Assembly (NCBI GenBank): GCA_020631735.1
Contig: CM036179.1
Span: 20,947,063-21,011,062, forward strand
DNA: 64,000 nt
Direction: 5' to 3'
Origin: Saccharum officinarum
Lineage: Eukaryota; Streptophyta; Magnoliopsida; Poales; Poaceae
Of the stretch, positions 8,973-21,115 are shown in pieces. Both the position numbers and the translations under genes were made by a program. The notes under the pieces are model-generated. The model was not told the DNA's origin and searched no databases. It saw only the letters and a program-made list of their open reading frames with translations. Position 1 is the stretch's first letter; the number at the start of each line of letters is the position of its first letter.

Positions 8973-11437
8973 TGAAGGGTCGAGATGACGGACTAGAGCG
9001 GGGGTGAATAGTCCTTTCTAAAACTTAAACGCGTAGGCTAACCAAAACAAATGCGGAATTAAACTTATCGGTCTAGCCAAGACTACACCCATCTATCTAA
9101 GTTCTCTAGCACCTTGCAAAGATCCTAATTAAGCAACTAAGGTGCTAAGCTTACCAAGAGCTCACCTAATCAATTCTAGAGCAAGGTCACACAAACCTAT
9201 GCACTAGTACTTTGCCAAGCGAGGGAGCTCCTACACAACTAGTGAAGCAAAAGCACAAAGCCTAAGCTCGCTAGCAAAGCTCAAAAACAAGGCAACTAAT
9301 GCCAAATTAGAGAGCGCAAAACACTTAGCTACACAAACTAAGCAATGTGACTAATAAGGTTACACAAACCAAATTAGCCACGCAAAGGGGATACTTCTAG
9401 CTACACAAGCAAGAAGATATCTAGCTAGCTACACAAGCACAACTAGAACAAGAGCAACTACACAAGCACAAGTATATATGAAAGTAAATACAAGCTTGTG
9501 TTGCACGAAAGCAAACCACCGAGAAGAGTAGACAATGTTGACACGGTGATTTTCTCCCGAGGTTCACTTGGTTGCCACCAAGCTACGTCCCCGTTGTGTC
9601 GACCAACACTTCGTGGTTCGGCGGCTAATCGGTCACACACCGAGCCTCTCAAAAGGCACCGCAAGAACCTACCATAAAGTGTGGTAGCTCAATGACACGC
9701 TCAACTAGAGTTGCTCTTCGCGATCCCCGCGGGGTGAGCACAATCCCCCTCACAAAGCTTCTCCGGAGCCTCGTACAATCTTCTTGCGAGCTTCGACGGA
9801 GCCACAAGCCACCAAGCCGTCTAGGAGGTGGCAACCTCCAAGAGTAACAAGCACCACCGGCTTGCAACACGATCACCTAGTGCCACACGATGCAATCTCT
9901 CAAAGCAACGCACTAGAATCGCTCTCTCACTCGATCCGATGAACACTATCAAGCATGAGTGAGTTAGATGGCTCCCAAGCACTACCACACAAGTCACAAA
10001 GACTATAGTGTGCTCAGCTGCCGGCCACAGCCGACCAAGGCATCTATTTATAACCCCACAGTCAAATAGAGCCGTTACCCATTCACTGGGCAGAATTCGG
10101 GACGACCGGACGCGCCGGTCGTAACTGACCGGACGCGCTTCACCGCGTCCGGTCGCCCTGCGACGTCCACGTGTCCCTCGAATTTCAAATGCGACCGTTA
10201 GATCCTCCAACGGTCACTGCGCGCCAACGGTCAAACGCTATGACCGGACGCGCTGCTCAACCGACCGGACGCGCCGCTGCCACGACCGGACGCGCCCCTG
10301 GCAATGACCGGACGCGCCGATCGCACAGTACCACGCGCGCAACGACATGACCGGACGCGCTCCTTGCGACGACCGGACGCGACAGTGCCAGCGTCCGGTT
10401 TGAGTCCAGTGAGCTCCTTCAACGATCGGACGCGTCCGATCATGTGTGACCGGACGCGCCTCGCGTCCGATCGTACTCAGCTTCCTCTGGACACCTGACC
10501 GGACGCGCCGGTCCCGCGAGTGACCGGACGCGCCGGTTACAAACCCTAACACCCGCGTCTGCGCTGTACTGACCGGACGCGTCCGGTCATACCATGACCG
10601 CGTCCGGTGCAGCGTCCGGTCACCTCTGTGACCTCCGTTCGCCTCCGTTTCTTTTCTGACTTCCGGCGTAGTGGAAAATAGGCTTTTCAACTCCTCGAAA
10701 ACGCCTGAATCCCGCGCTCGCAAGCTCGGCGGGAGGGAGAGAGAAACCCAAACCCTCTCTACCGCTCAAACTCCACCGCCTTCGTAAATGTGCCAACACC
10801 AACAAGTGATCACCACCTTGTGCACGTGTGTTAGCTTTTTCATAATCATTTTATCAAAGGAGTTAACCACTCAACTTGCCTCGCCACTCGATCCTAACAC
10901 GTATGCAAAGTTAGATCGCTCAAGTGGCACTAGATGACCGATATGCAAACAAGTTTGCCCCTCTTGATAGTACGGCCATCTATCCTAAATCCGGTCATCA
11001 ACTTCTCTACACACCTATGACCGGTGAAATGGAAATGCCCTAGGTTATACCTTTGCCTTGCGCATTCCATTCCATCTCCTCCGATGTTGATGCAACACAT
11101 GCACCAACCAATCACCAAATGATATGATCCACTTCATATCATCACGTGACCGTATTGGTTCATCGATCTTGACCTTACTTGCTCTTCACCGTTGCCTTGG
11201 TCCTTCGGTGCCAAGCCATCACACAACTTGCCCTTCACCCTAGCAACCGGTCCATCAAGCCAAGCCTCATCTTGATCTTCTCCACCTTGGTCACATGACT
11301 CCATGTCATGTCTCATATGCAATGAGCTCCTTCATGACACCATCACATGTGGACTAATCTCCTGTGTATCTCACATAACCACATATTAGTCCACCTAAGT
11401 TGTCACTCAATTACCAAAACCAAACAAGGACCTTTCA
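8973..11437 (-). mobile_element. Solo LTR of a SIRE/Maximus-type Ty1-copia element
   Basis: Read on the minus strand it begins TGAAAGGTCCTTGTTTGG and ends in CA. The perfect 5-bp duplication CTCGG is at 8968-8972 and 11438-11442. The beginning is related to the LTRs at 49237 and 62247, which start TGAAAGCCCAA. A minus-strand TATA box lies at 10044-10052. No coding interior is present, so a full element was probably reduced by LTR-LTR recombination. It is nested in the 5' interior of the copia element. Confidence 0.85.
10085..10625. repeat. GACCGGACGCG motif cluster inside the solo LTR
   Basis: The core CGGACGCG occurs at least a dozen times in about 540 bp. Some occurrences are arranged as palindromes (GACCGGACGCGTCCGGTC), others as single sites with spacers of 15-40 bp. 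The same motif clusters at the same relative place in the LTRs at 49885-50270 and 62850-63250. Confidence 0.85.
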
Positions 11438-14429
11438 CTCGGGCCAAGGGGCACCGTCGCGAGGCCGCTCGACGGCGGCGCGCTCACCCTCCGGTGGGCG
11501 CACGCGCCGGCGAGGGGGCCCACGGTGGCGCCGTCACCCTCTCCTCCGGTCGTCTCGGGCCGACGGGCCGCCATGGCTGCTGCTCGGGTTGTGGTGCTAA
11601 GAGAGAATGGGAGAGGGAAAGGACAAGAAAAGGAGGGAGGAGGCCCGACCGCGGGGGCGTGCTCCGGCTCACCGGACCGGCGGCGCTCTCCTTACCAGCG
11701 GCGGCTTTCCATCACAGCGCCGATTCGGTCGGCAGAGAGAAAAGAAAGAAAGCAAATGGACTAGTGTTTCAAAGGGAGGGCCGGTGGCCACTGGTTTTGT
11801 TCCCGCGAGAAGGTCGGGCATCCGTCGGATCAAGACGAACGGCTCAGATGAGCTGGTAGCATAGCTGGGCTTGCGGGGAAAACAGCCCAGAGGGGCTTGC
11901 CCGGCCCAGGCCCACGTTAAGGCCTGGGCGCGGGAAGAGCAAGATGCGCGGCTAGGCCACTGAGCTGCACCGCGGGCGCGCGAACGAGGTCGGGCTGCTG
12001 GACTGTACAGCCGGGACAAATGACTAGCAGAGAAAAGCTTGAAAATTGTATTATTCATTTTCAGAAGAAAATTTGAAAGAATTTTGACAGTTTTTGAAGG
12101 TTTACATCCCTGGATTTTTTTGCACCAATGTGTTGAATTTTTCAGAGAGCAGATGAATACAGAAAAGCTTCTGAAAAATAGATAAATTAGTAATTTCACG
12201 TTTTCCACTGCAAATAAAAGAATATTGTCTTCTCATTAAATCCGAACCAACGGGAGGATTTACTTTGAAGAGCAGTTATTGTTGTTCAGAAAATGATGAA
12301 AAGTTTATCCTCTAATTAAAATTAGAACCAACAAGAAAATTTTATTTAGAGGAATATTCACATTATGATTTAAGTGAAATTATGATATTGTTATTTTCTG
12401 ACCAACGTTGATGATAACAATATTATAAGCTTATTTATGAGTTTGAAGTTGAAATTTAAATCTCTAATAAATTATGCATCAAAGTGACCAATTTTTCAGA
12501 GAATAGATAAAGATCAAGAAATGCTCATGAAATAGAAAGATGATTTTCCACTGCAATGATGATGATGATGATCTTCTAATTAAATTCGAACCAACGGGAG
12601 AATTTAATTTTGAAGATGGTTAATGATAATTGAATTGTTCCATATGTTAATTCTATTTATGCCCAACGGTGATGTGGAATTAATGTACAAGAATATTGTA
12701 TTCATGATGTTGCTAATTTTAGCAAAAGTTATTGATAGAAAATTTTATGAGTTTTATCTATGAGTTTTATGCATTTATTCTATTTCTGCCTAACGGTGAT
12801 ATAGAATTAATGTAGAAGAAAGTTGTTTTGTTCTATATCTGCCCAACGGTGATATAGAATAGAACACAAAAAATCAGAGTTTAATGTTGATAACTATTGT
12901 TGAATAATTTTCAAATAAAGATCTTCATGCTTTCGTTCTTGAAGGCAGAAAAGAAAAAAAAGAAAAGCATTGGGTACTTGTAACTCAGATGATGAAAAGC
13001 CTAAGGACAAATTGTGTATATGAAAGGAGGGCATTGTATGAGAGACTGTGTCCTCTTTAAGAGTGGCTTAAAAAGAAATGTTTTTCAAAGATTTCAGGGA
13101 TATTGATCCAAGAAAAGAAATAGAACAATAAGAGTTTAGTTTGAGAAATGTCTTTTATGTACTCTCTATAAAAATATAATTTAATTTTCTGTTTTATCAT
13201 CTAATATGAATTGTAATGAGTGGCATGCATGCTTAATTTGACCAACGTCGGATTAAGCATGTGTGTTAAAGAATATCGAATTTATTCCTGAATTTGATGA
13301 TTGAATATGAGCCAATTCTGGCATTTATGTCCCTTCAAGGGAATTGTCTCGTATGACGATATAAAATTTAAGAAAATACCCGCATTGCGGGATGAAGTTG
13401 GTATAGTACTTGTCCTGCATGGCAGGAGAAAGTGAGATGACGATGTGTATCCCGCACAGGGAGAGAAGTTTAGGGTAGCTTGCGGGATGAAGTTGGTATA
13501 GTACTTGTCCTAGTATGAGTTTAAGAACAAAAGGAAGTTGAAAACAAACCTCATGATAAGAATGACATGCAAGCTTGACTTGCAGAAGTACTGATGAAAA
13601 GGACTCTGTTGAGTTCTTGAAGTGAAATGAGGAAAAAGAATACATGCTTCCATACAAATTAAGAAATAATTTCATCTTCCATGATGTAATCATGTGGATG
13701 AAGTTAGTAATCAAAGTTTCCTCAATCACAAGAGTTATGAAAGTTTCAAAATTGTGGCAGAAAAGTTTGTGCCACATTTCGAGGGGGAGGATTGTGACAT
13801 GAATTGAGAAAGATAGAAAGACAATTGAAAGAAACTCAGAAAGATAATTGAAAGATATTCCCCATTGTATGCTTTGCATTTAGAGAAAAAGTGATCTATA
13901 AAAGATGAAGGTGATCGTTGAGGGAGTACAACGGTCATAATAAAGATACCCCTAAGTACAGAAATGGCTAAATTCCTAAACCTTTTACAATTCGACAGGA
14001 AGATGGCAATGAGACTAAGAAATATTAAGATGGTGCTTAAAGCACCAAATGAGATAGATTTTAACAGAATAAACCCAAAATAAGAAAGATTGAAAATACA
14101 CTATCCTTACAGAAGATGGAGTAATCTGGGGGAGTATGGTATGAAAAGATCTACGACTTGAAGAGAAGTAGGACCAGTGCCTACTCCAATGACTCAAGAT
14201 CGACGAATGCTCAACACTATGTTGATGTTGTATGACTCATACAACACATGTTGTTAGCCCTTCAAGAATATGAATAAGAAAACAAGGATCTAGTTCTACA
14301 GGACCCTATAGAATCGATTGACGATGAAAGAGCAACAACAACCCCATGTGAAAGAAGTGCCATTAGCTAAAGACCTAAAAGTCTCAAAGAATCAGATATT
14401 TTTTATGACTATAAATTATATATTAATGA
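11438..14429 (+). other. Copia interior, degenerate gag/protease/integrase part
   Basis: This interior resumes after the solo LTR. 11450-12030 is GC-rich, and the rest is AT-rich with many stops. It contains a three-fold repeat of CCCAACGGTGATGTGGAATTA type at about 12660, 12790 and 12840. A 30-bp word starting GCGGGATGAAGTTGG occurs twice, near 13387 and 13481. No domain could be recognised with confidence. Confidence 0.5.
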
Positions 14430-15960
14430 AGAAATTCAAATGGAGGGTGATCCCACCTCATTTGAGGAAACCATGAGAGATGTTAACACGTCTAAATGGC
14501 AAGAAGCTAAGGAAATTAAAATGAAATCGATGAATACCAACGAAGTTTGAGAAATAGAAGCAGTTTCTAATGGAGCAAAAACAGTAGGTTGTAAAGGGTC
14601 TATAAGATGAAATGTGACTCTAAAGGGAACATAAGATATAAAGCATGACTTGAATTGAAAGATTTTACACAAAGAGAATGAATAGATCTGAATGCTAGTG
14701 GCACATTATGATCTAAGTTACATCAGATGAAAGTAAAGACAATATTCCCTAATAGGATTTGTATGAAAATGATTACATGGCACAACCTAAAGGTTTTGTT
14801 GTGGAAAGAAAGAACGAAAGGGATGCCACTTGTAGAAATCTTTTATGAACTAGATCAAGTCTCTAAATAGTGGCATTTCAAGTTGAAAGGTCAACTAAAA
14901 ATTTTGGGTTAAAGAGAATGAGAGGACAATTGCATCTGTACAAAGTTATAGAATGGGAAATTTATTTCCTAATCCTGTATATGTAGATGACACCTTACTT
15001 GCTAGTAGTGATGTCAATCTACTATATGTGAAGAAGTTCTTGTCCTCGAGACTCAATAAGAATGTTCTCGGTGAAATGACTCTCGTTATAAGAATTGAAA
15101 TTCACCGAGACAGATGAAAGGGGTATTAGGATTATCACAAAGGCATGCTTAGAAAAGATTGTAAAGAAACAAAGTATGCATGCAAGTGAACCTACGCCTG
15201 TTCATATAGTCAAGGGTAATAATTTTGAGAATCTTAGTGTTACAAGAACCGACATAAGATAGATCAAATGAATATGGATCCATATGCTTCAGCTGTTGGA
15301 AGCTTAATGAGTGCACAACTATGATATTACAGTTTAATGAGTGCACAAGTATGATATTACCCTAACATAGTTCATTTATCCGGGATGTTTTGGCAGAAAG
15401 TCCAATCTAGATATAGATCACTGGAATGGAGTTGAGAATGTCTTGCAATTGTGCAAAGATTTAATAAGCCTCATGATGACCGAGAAAGAACAAGTACTCT
15501 TAAATGGTTGTGGGTACAAGAATGTTGAATTTCGACGAGATGTTTAGTGAAACCCACATAGTAGCTAACACTCGCAGTTGGAATTTTATTGTGGAAAAGC
15601 TCCAAAGAAACAGTTGTGGTGTCATCAATGATACATACCTATAGTACAACTTATTATGAGGCTTATAGGACAGGCGAAATGGTTAACTTATACCCGGAAT
15701 TGGTAATGGTATACAACAGCAATTACCATTTAAAGTGATTGACTCCTATGACAACGGGTCAAGTGTGCTGCCAAACACATTGACATGAATTTAGACGTTG
15801 TGAAGGAGAAAGTCTGGAATCTTTTAAAAGCTTTCGAATGTATAAGTAAAAGTAAGTACTTGCAGATCTGCTTATAAAGGCTTACCATCCAGTGTGTTCA
15901 GAGAACGCACAGTCGACATGGGTTTATGGTATAGTCTATGATTTCCGGACAATAAAGGGC
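14430..15960 (+). pseudogene. Ty1-copia reverse transcriptase/RNase H pseudogene
   Basis: Fragments in shifting frames match copia pol in order. DPTSFEETM and SKWQEA with KTVGCKG come first, near 14440-14600. Then PVYVDDTLLASSDVNLL holds the catalytic YVDD at 14980-14991. Last comes a region reading DLLIKA and, one frame away, SSVFRERTVDMGL near 15890, the typical end of copia RNase H. Multiple stops and frameshifts make it non-functional. Confidence 0.75.
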
Positions 15961-16153
15961 CCAAAGAAAGTATCATTTCAAAATGGAGAAGTGTATTGTG
16001 GCTGTTAGTCTAGCGGCACTAATTGCTGTGACGATGTGACAGTTCTATGCACTAATCTGTGATGAAATAGGAAAGAAGGAAGAAAAATATGAATTGAAAT
16101 TTTGAATAAGAAATTGAAGAACGAAGAAAGTGATGAGAGATCAAGGGGGAGAA

Positions 16154-16614
16154 TGTTAGTTTGATCTCCACTGGACTTGGCCCAACGGCCATGTCTGGGC
16201 CCTAATCTTGCGTCCTGATCGGGGACGCCCAGCACAATGACGTGGCTGGTGGGCTCCCGTCGCGCAGTGCTATAAATAGGAGGTGGGGGCCAGTGGTTAG
16301 GAAAACGAGGTTCACTGCACCGCCAGCACCCCACCAAGAATCCCTACCGATCAGGGAGGCGCTGCCAGCGACGGAAAGCTCCACTGGCGTCGCCACTGCT
16401 CCACCGCCCGTCACTGCCCTAGCGCAGAACTTCACCAGCGATCCTGTGACGGCCGGATCCTCTCGGTCAAGCCCGATGGTTAGGCATTCATGCTGCTTCT
16501 CCTCTCTCTCTCTCTCTCCCTCTCTGGATTTGTGAACTGTCACTTGTTCGTACTATATAGAGAAGAACCTACCCACTCGATCTACACCTAGAAAGATCCT
16601 AAGAATATTTGACA
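16154..16614 (+). repeat. 3' LTR of the Ty1-copia element
   Basis: It begins TGTTAGTTTGATCTCC, has TATAAATAG at 16271-16279, and ends ATTTGACA just before the duplicated GGTTC. Confidence 0.9.
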
Positions 16615-16619
16615 GGTTC

Positions 16620-17670
16620 CACCATCCAGGAAAGAAATACAGAACAAGTCATTCTCATGCATGAACACTTAATATTTTAACTGCAGTAAATTTGCACTAT
16701 GCAACTCAGACTTCTGAGTTTTCACTTGAAATAGATAGCAATTAGCAGCTACGCATTTTACCTGATACTTGTCGCGGATGAGAGCTGAATGGAAAGGATG
16801 AGTCCAGCATGCATGTGTCATGGTAGTACGGCGCATTGTCTTATATTGAGCAAATTTACTATCCCTTTAGATCATCAATTAGTGAATATGCTGCCAATGG
16901 CACCACCTACACTCCAAATATTATTCAAAGAACAAACATAGAGTATTGGTTAGAGCTGAAATGCCTTGATTATAATGTCATATCACACAGCCGATGCAGT
17001 AACAGTAAGAAGCATGATCCATGTAATTTTTGTTGAAAAGAGGATAGTTCGAGCACAATATAATTTGTTTAATAACATAACAACATCTATAGGAATGTGC
17101 TTAACGAAAACCACACAAACAATTAGGACATATTTCTATGCAATTTATCAAACTCCTGATGCTCTATTTTTTTTCCAAAGCTCAAATTAAGTTGAAAACA
17201 AAGCTGCAAAAATCATACTCGTTTGTAGTTAGTATTGACATGGCCAACTAACTGTCTTAAACAAATAAAAGTTCATGAAACATAACTCTAAGAATCAGCA
17301 TTAGGGAGGAAGGAGATGGAAGAAAAAAAATCAATACGAGGAGGAGATCCAGCAGGGCACGGTGAGGTGCTTAAGTGAGAAAAGCCTTCAATCTTGAGAG
17401 CATTACTTAAGTGAGAAGAGCCTTCAATCGTGAATCAAAAGTATGGCCTGCATTGCAGTAAGAAGTTTTGTGATCAATTTAAAATACAAGTAGCAGCTCA
17501 CACCACTAAAGGACTCATAGATCAAAAATCCATAATGAAACAAAAGAAAGGGGAACTAAGCAAACGGACCAATACAGCAACTAATCCATGGATGCAGGAC
17601 ACCAGGTCCTTGAACAATTCTGGTGATCTCGAACGAAGCATTAAGAAGAGATGCCACCCACTCACGAGTA
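16620..17670. other. Intergenic, no gene seen
   Basis: AT-rich, without a coding signal. A short imperfect duplication of ACTTAAGTGAGAA-AGCCTTCAATC lies at about 17370-17430. Confidence 0.4.
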
Positions 17671-17673
17671 TTA

Positions 17674-17918
17674 TAGGCTGTTTGGTTTGCAGCGTCAGAT
17701 GATCCGGAATGATCCGATCCTATATCCGAAGCTAGTAATATTGTTTGGTTCATAGTATGGAATCACACCATCCGTCATCGAGTGCCTCCACGGAGAGATA
17801 ATCGTAAGCCAATCGTGACGGATCAAGTCGCTCCACAAAACGTGTCGCACGAACCCATTCTGCTTCCGACGAATTCACCTAATGCCAGATGAGTTCAACC
17901 GGCAAACCAAAAAAGCTA
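17674..17918. mobile_element. Tourist-type (PIF/Harbinger) MITE
   Basis: The left end TAGGCTGTTTGGTTTG and the inverted right end TAGCTTTTTTGGTTTG form terminal repeats. The 3-bp duplication TTA flanks both sides (17671-17673 and 17919-17921). At 245 bp with no coding capacity it fits a Tourist element. Confidence 0.75.
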
Positions 17919-18297
17919 TTAGTCGATGATTCAGGCTCCTGCTCAATAACACCTCAGAACAGTTCATTGTATGCTTTGCAGTAGAACCTGAGAAGAGTTG
18001 TCATACCATATGAAATTATGAACCAATAGACAAACTAAGCTGTTACGGATAATATATCACTATATGAGTAGCTGTAATTAGTAACACACTGATAGAAATT
18101 ATGAGCATCACATATCAACGAGACAAAATTACTAGCAATTTGCTATTATTAAACCGAGCAGAAGGTGCATAGCAACATTACCTGCTTGCCTCTGTCAGTA
18201 GATTTACCAAACTACCAATTGCTTCTGCTGGATTCTCAAGTTAGTTCCTCCCTAAACCCTCCATCACTACAGAGCAAATCAACAAAACCAAGACCAA

Positions 18298-18900
18298 CAG
18301 TAGGGTCGGATCCCATAAAAGGACATGGTGGACATATGCACACTTGATAACTTTTGTAGCAAAATCAAATTTGGTAGGCTTGATATTAGATCAGATCTGA
18401 GTACACCAAATAGCTTAAGTTAGGGTTTGGGTCCTCGGCTTCGCACAGAAGGGAGATCAAGGAAGGGGTGGGCGTACCTGTTGGGTGCTCGTCGTCGGCG
18501 AAGGGTCTGGCGAAGAGCCCGATGAAAACCTGGGCACGTGGCGTAGGGCTGCCGCGATGGCCTACGGTCGCCACGAGAGAGAGAGAGAGAGTGCACGCGG
18601 GGCCTGCGCCCTGGTGGCCGGCGGCGGAAGGTCTGTATTGCCGTGCTAGCGGCGGGCGGCCTGGCGTCCTTGGTTGGCGCCCTCGCCTGGTGGGCTGGTG
18701 CCTCATCCGTGGGGGAGAGATCGAGGAGGAGTCGCTGCGCGCGTGGGAGAGGAGGCGTCGGGGCCTCGGGGGAGTGGGGGAGTCACGCGCGAGGTGGGAA
18801 GCGTCGGAGGTGAGGGGGATGCGGAAATTTTTTCGCACGTGGCGGCAGATCGACGACGTGAAACTTTGTCGCACAAAGAGTTTGTCTTACTTTTACTCTT
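18298..18900. mobile_element. Diverged hAT-like element, relative of the one at 38941
   Basis: It starts CAGTAGGGTCGGATCC, followed by AAAGGACATGG, then GTTAGGGTTTGGG at 18419 and TGCTCGTCGTCGGCGAAG at 18485. The same words occur in the same order from 38941 (CAGGGGCGGACCCAG, AAAGGACATGGG, TTAGGGTTTGGGC, TGCTCGTCGCCGGCC). The open frames in its GC-rich half are not recognisable proteins. Confidence 0.5.
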
Positions 18901-19204
18901 TTTAGTTGTGAGAGATAAAATAAGAAGATCCAGGTTGGCAAATAACGACCCCGAATGGGTTACAGATGGAAACTACAACAAACTACTACGGCCACGAGGT
19001 CCACGACTAAGACAACTCTCTCAACAATAACACACTCGCAACAAAAGCACACACCGACGCCGCCACATGAACACAACAATAACAAAAGCACAGGCAATGA
19101 CTAACGAACGGGGAAGAAACCTCCACTAACAAATCCTAGAAGGCAAGACCTTTTAAACCCATCAAAGGCTTAAGAAGGTTCGTTAAAGTTGCTAGTTTAA
19201 AATT

Positions 19205-19329
19205 GGTTGCAGGGCTTCACCACGGTCAGGACATCCATATAATGTTGTTGCTCCAATGTAGCGGAGTTCTTCACGGCATAGCATTGGTTTCAACAGGTTG
19301 CCAGCATACATCCCTCCATCAGCGGCTTC
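19205..19329 (-). pseudogene. ClpB/Hsp100 chaperone exon fragment
   Basis: The minus strand from 19326 reads AADGGMYAGNLLKPMLC, then REELRYIGATTL, without a stop. AGNLLKPML and RCIGATTL are hallmark segments of the first AAA+ ATPase domain of ClpB/Hsp100 disaggregases, downstream of Walker B. A splice-acceptor-like AG (AATAG) precedes it. After IGATTL the reading drifts away from the family. No other exon was found, so this is a captured or orphaned exon. Expected residues are changed (Y for D in MDAGN, Y for C before IGATT). Confidence 0.6.
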
Positions 19330-19399
19330 TATTCAGAGAATTTAAACCATAAATATAAGTATATAACAATATTCATCGAGAAGACTCAAGAGCACTGCA

Positions 19400-19520
19400 A
19401 AAGGATCTATAGCCTGGTGGTTACAAGAGTCCTAGTAACACTTAGGTTTTGGGTTCAACTTTTCGTGGGAGAGAATTTTATAAGAATTAACGACATTGTG
19501 CTTTCAGTGGCGACGACATT
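19400..19520 (+). mobile_element. tRNA-derived SINE, diverged
   Basis: A box-A-like TAGCCTGGTGGTTACAAGAG (about 19408) and a box-B-like GGGTTCAACTT (about 19449) are followed by CGTGGGAGAGAATTT. The SINE at 38193-38481 carries the same CGTGGGAGCGAATTT segment after its box B, so these belong to one family. The 3' end and target duplication are not clear. Confidence 0.55.
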
Positions 19521-19730
19521 CTCTCTACCAAGACCAAGAGGATTAAAAGGGGTGGGAGGTGATTAAATTTCCTACATGTCAAAATCTTCTCAACCTCCTC
19601 CAATCTCCCTTTAACACCTTTGATATTGCTGACAAACGAACAAGGTCTGAAAGTGTTGGCCTGTTTCTGTTCTAGTGTGGAATGCGATCGGCGCATTGGG
19701 AGCCCAAACTAGTTCGGCCGTAAGAAAGGG

Positions 19731-19872
19731 GTCGGGCCGTCGGGGCTCTCTGTACTATTGTACAACCCAACTTCCTATTTCCCCATCTTTTTTCACTAGT
19801 GGTCGGGCCGTTGGGGCTCTCTGTACTATTGTACAACCCAACTTCCTATTTCCCCATCTTTTTTCACTAGTG
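19731..19872. repeat. 71-bp tandem duplication
   Basis: Two adjacent copies, 19731-19801 and 19802-19872, each start GTCGGGCCGT and end TTTCACTAGTG. One difference is seen (C or T at unit position 11). Confidence 0.9.
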
Positions 19873-20296
19873 ACCTGGTCCACGGGTCTAACACACCTGC
19901 AGAAAGGAACGGTACACACGAGACGTGTGATTCATGTAGGATTACAAAAATCTTTTAGATAATGAAAAAAAATCCAGCTTCATACTTCTTCCTTGGATGA
20001 AGAAGAATCAGTCCACAATTCCATCGGATGGTACCGAACGCCCAACAGAAACGCACCGCACTCCCACTATAGCATTGCAGTCCTTCCTCGTCTGCCTTGT
20101 CCCGCCACGCATGCGTACCCTGTCCCCATCCGTCTCACCCCGTCCCGTGTCCGCCGCTCCTTCCCCTGACCCCTCCTCTCTCTCCATGCGGGCAGGACCT
20201 GGGAGCTGGGATGAGGACGAGCACGCCCCGTCCGCAAGACCCCAGGCGCGCCGCGCGCCCCATCCGCCGGCCCCTGGCTTGCCGAGCCCCGTGACT

Positions 20297-21115
20297 CTCT
20301 AAACATACCTCTGAAACACGAAACACTTGCAATATGAAACACTTGAATGCAACATACAGCTGAAGCAGATGAAACATTTAGAACGTACACATGCAACATT
20401 TGTGTGAAACATATGCAACATCCAGATAAAACACTTGCAACTTTCAATATGAAAACACTTATTGCAACATAAGACTGAAACATTTCGAACATACTCTTGC
20501 AACATATATGAAACATATGCAACATCTAAATAAGCACACCGGCAACATACGTGTACAACCATTGCAACATATGCAATATCACGATCTATTTTTGCAACAT
20601 TCATATGAAACACTTGCAACATACCTCCAAAACATCTGAAACAATTGAAACATACTCTTGCAACATGCGTCACAACATTTCCTTACTGCTCGGCAGAATG
20701 GAGGCTCATCGGTGTGTGGTGTTCACCGGAGGCAGCGGCCCGGCGGCGCTTGTAGGCGGCAGGCCGGCGGCAGTGGCTGCACGTCGGGAAGGGAGGCATC
20801 GGCCGCACGGGCGGTGGGGAGGCTGCAGCCGCGTGACTTGGAGAGGGCAGCAACGCGCCGCGCTTGGCAGGGCCGGCAGCCAAGAGCCGCGACTTGGAGG
20901 TGGCCGCGCGCTGCGCCTCAAAGGGCCAACGGCAGTGCTCTCGGAGGTGGCAGGCGAGCGGATAAGAGCGATAGAAGAGGAACGAGTGTAAGAATAAGTA
21001 GATGAGCAGTTTTGTTTTGAGAAACGAAGAAGCGTGGGTTGTTAGGCTAGCATCGTGGTCTAGCAACAAAGCGTCCGGGCGGACGGACGCCCGGTTCTTC
21101 TTAGCATTACCATAT
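20297..21115. mobile_element. AACA-rich element, copy 2, with GC-rich right half
   Basis: The AACA-rich array (20300-20690) is followed by CCTTACTGCTCGGCAGAATGG. A GC-rich block then runs to about 20960, and a right flank ends near GCGTCCGGGCGGACGGACGCCC (21070-21092), a short CG-rich palindrome. Layout matches the copy at 848-1495. The open frames in the GC-rich block run on both strands and match nothing. Confidence 0.5.

Larger units (their letters stand above)
8165..16614 (+). mobile_element. Complete Ty1-copia LTR retrotransposon, decayed
   Basis: The two LTRs (8165-8628 and 16154-16614) begin TG and end CA, and differ at roughly twenty positions by eye. The 5-bp target duplication GGTTC is perfect (8160-8164 and 16615-16619). 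A tRNA-Met PBS follows the 5' LTR, and a purine tract (AAGGGGGAGAA) precedes the 3' LTR. The reverse transcriptase lies in the 3' part of the interior with copia-type YVDD. The element was later split by a solo LTR at 8973-11437. Confidence 0.9.

Noticed and set aside
11347..11859. Open frames in the GC-rich copia interior
   Set aside because: They cross the solo-LTR/copia boundary at 11437, so they cannot be one old gene.
18386..18905. Overlapping open frames of 145-162 codons on both strands
   Set aside because: Located in a transposon-related GC-rich segment similar to 38941-39440, with no recognisable protein.
20297..20690. CRISPR-like array in the AACA-rich region
   Set aside because: Units are degenerate with no constant repeat and spacer, and the sequence is plant nuclear DNA.
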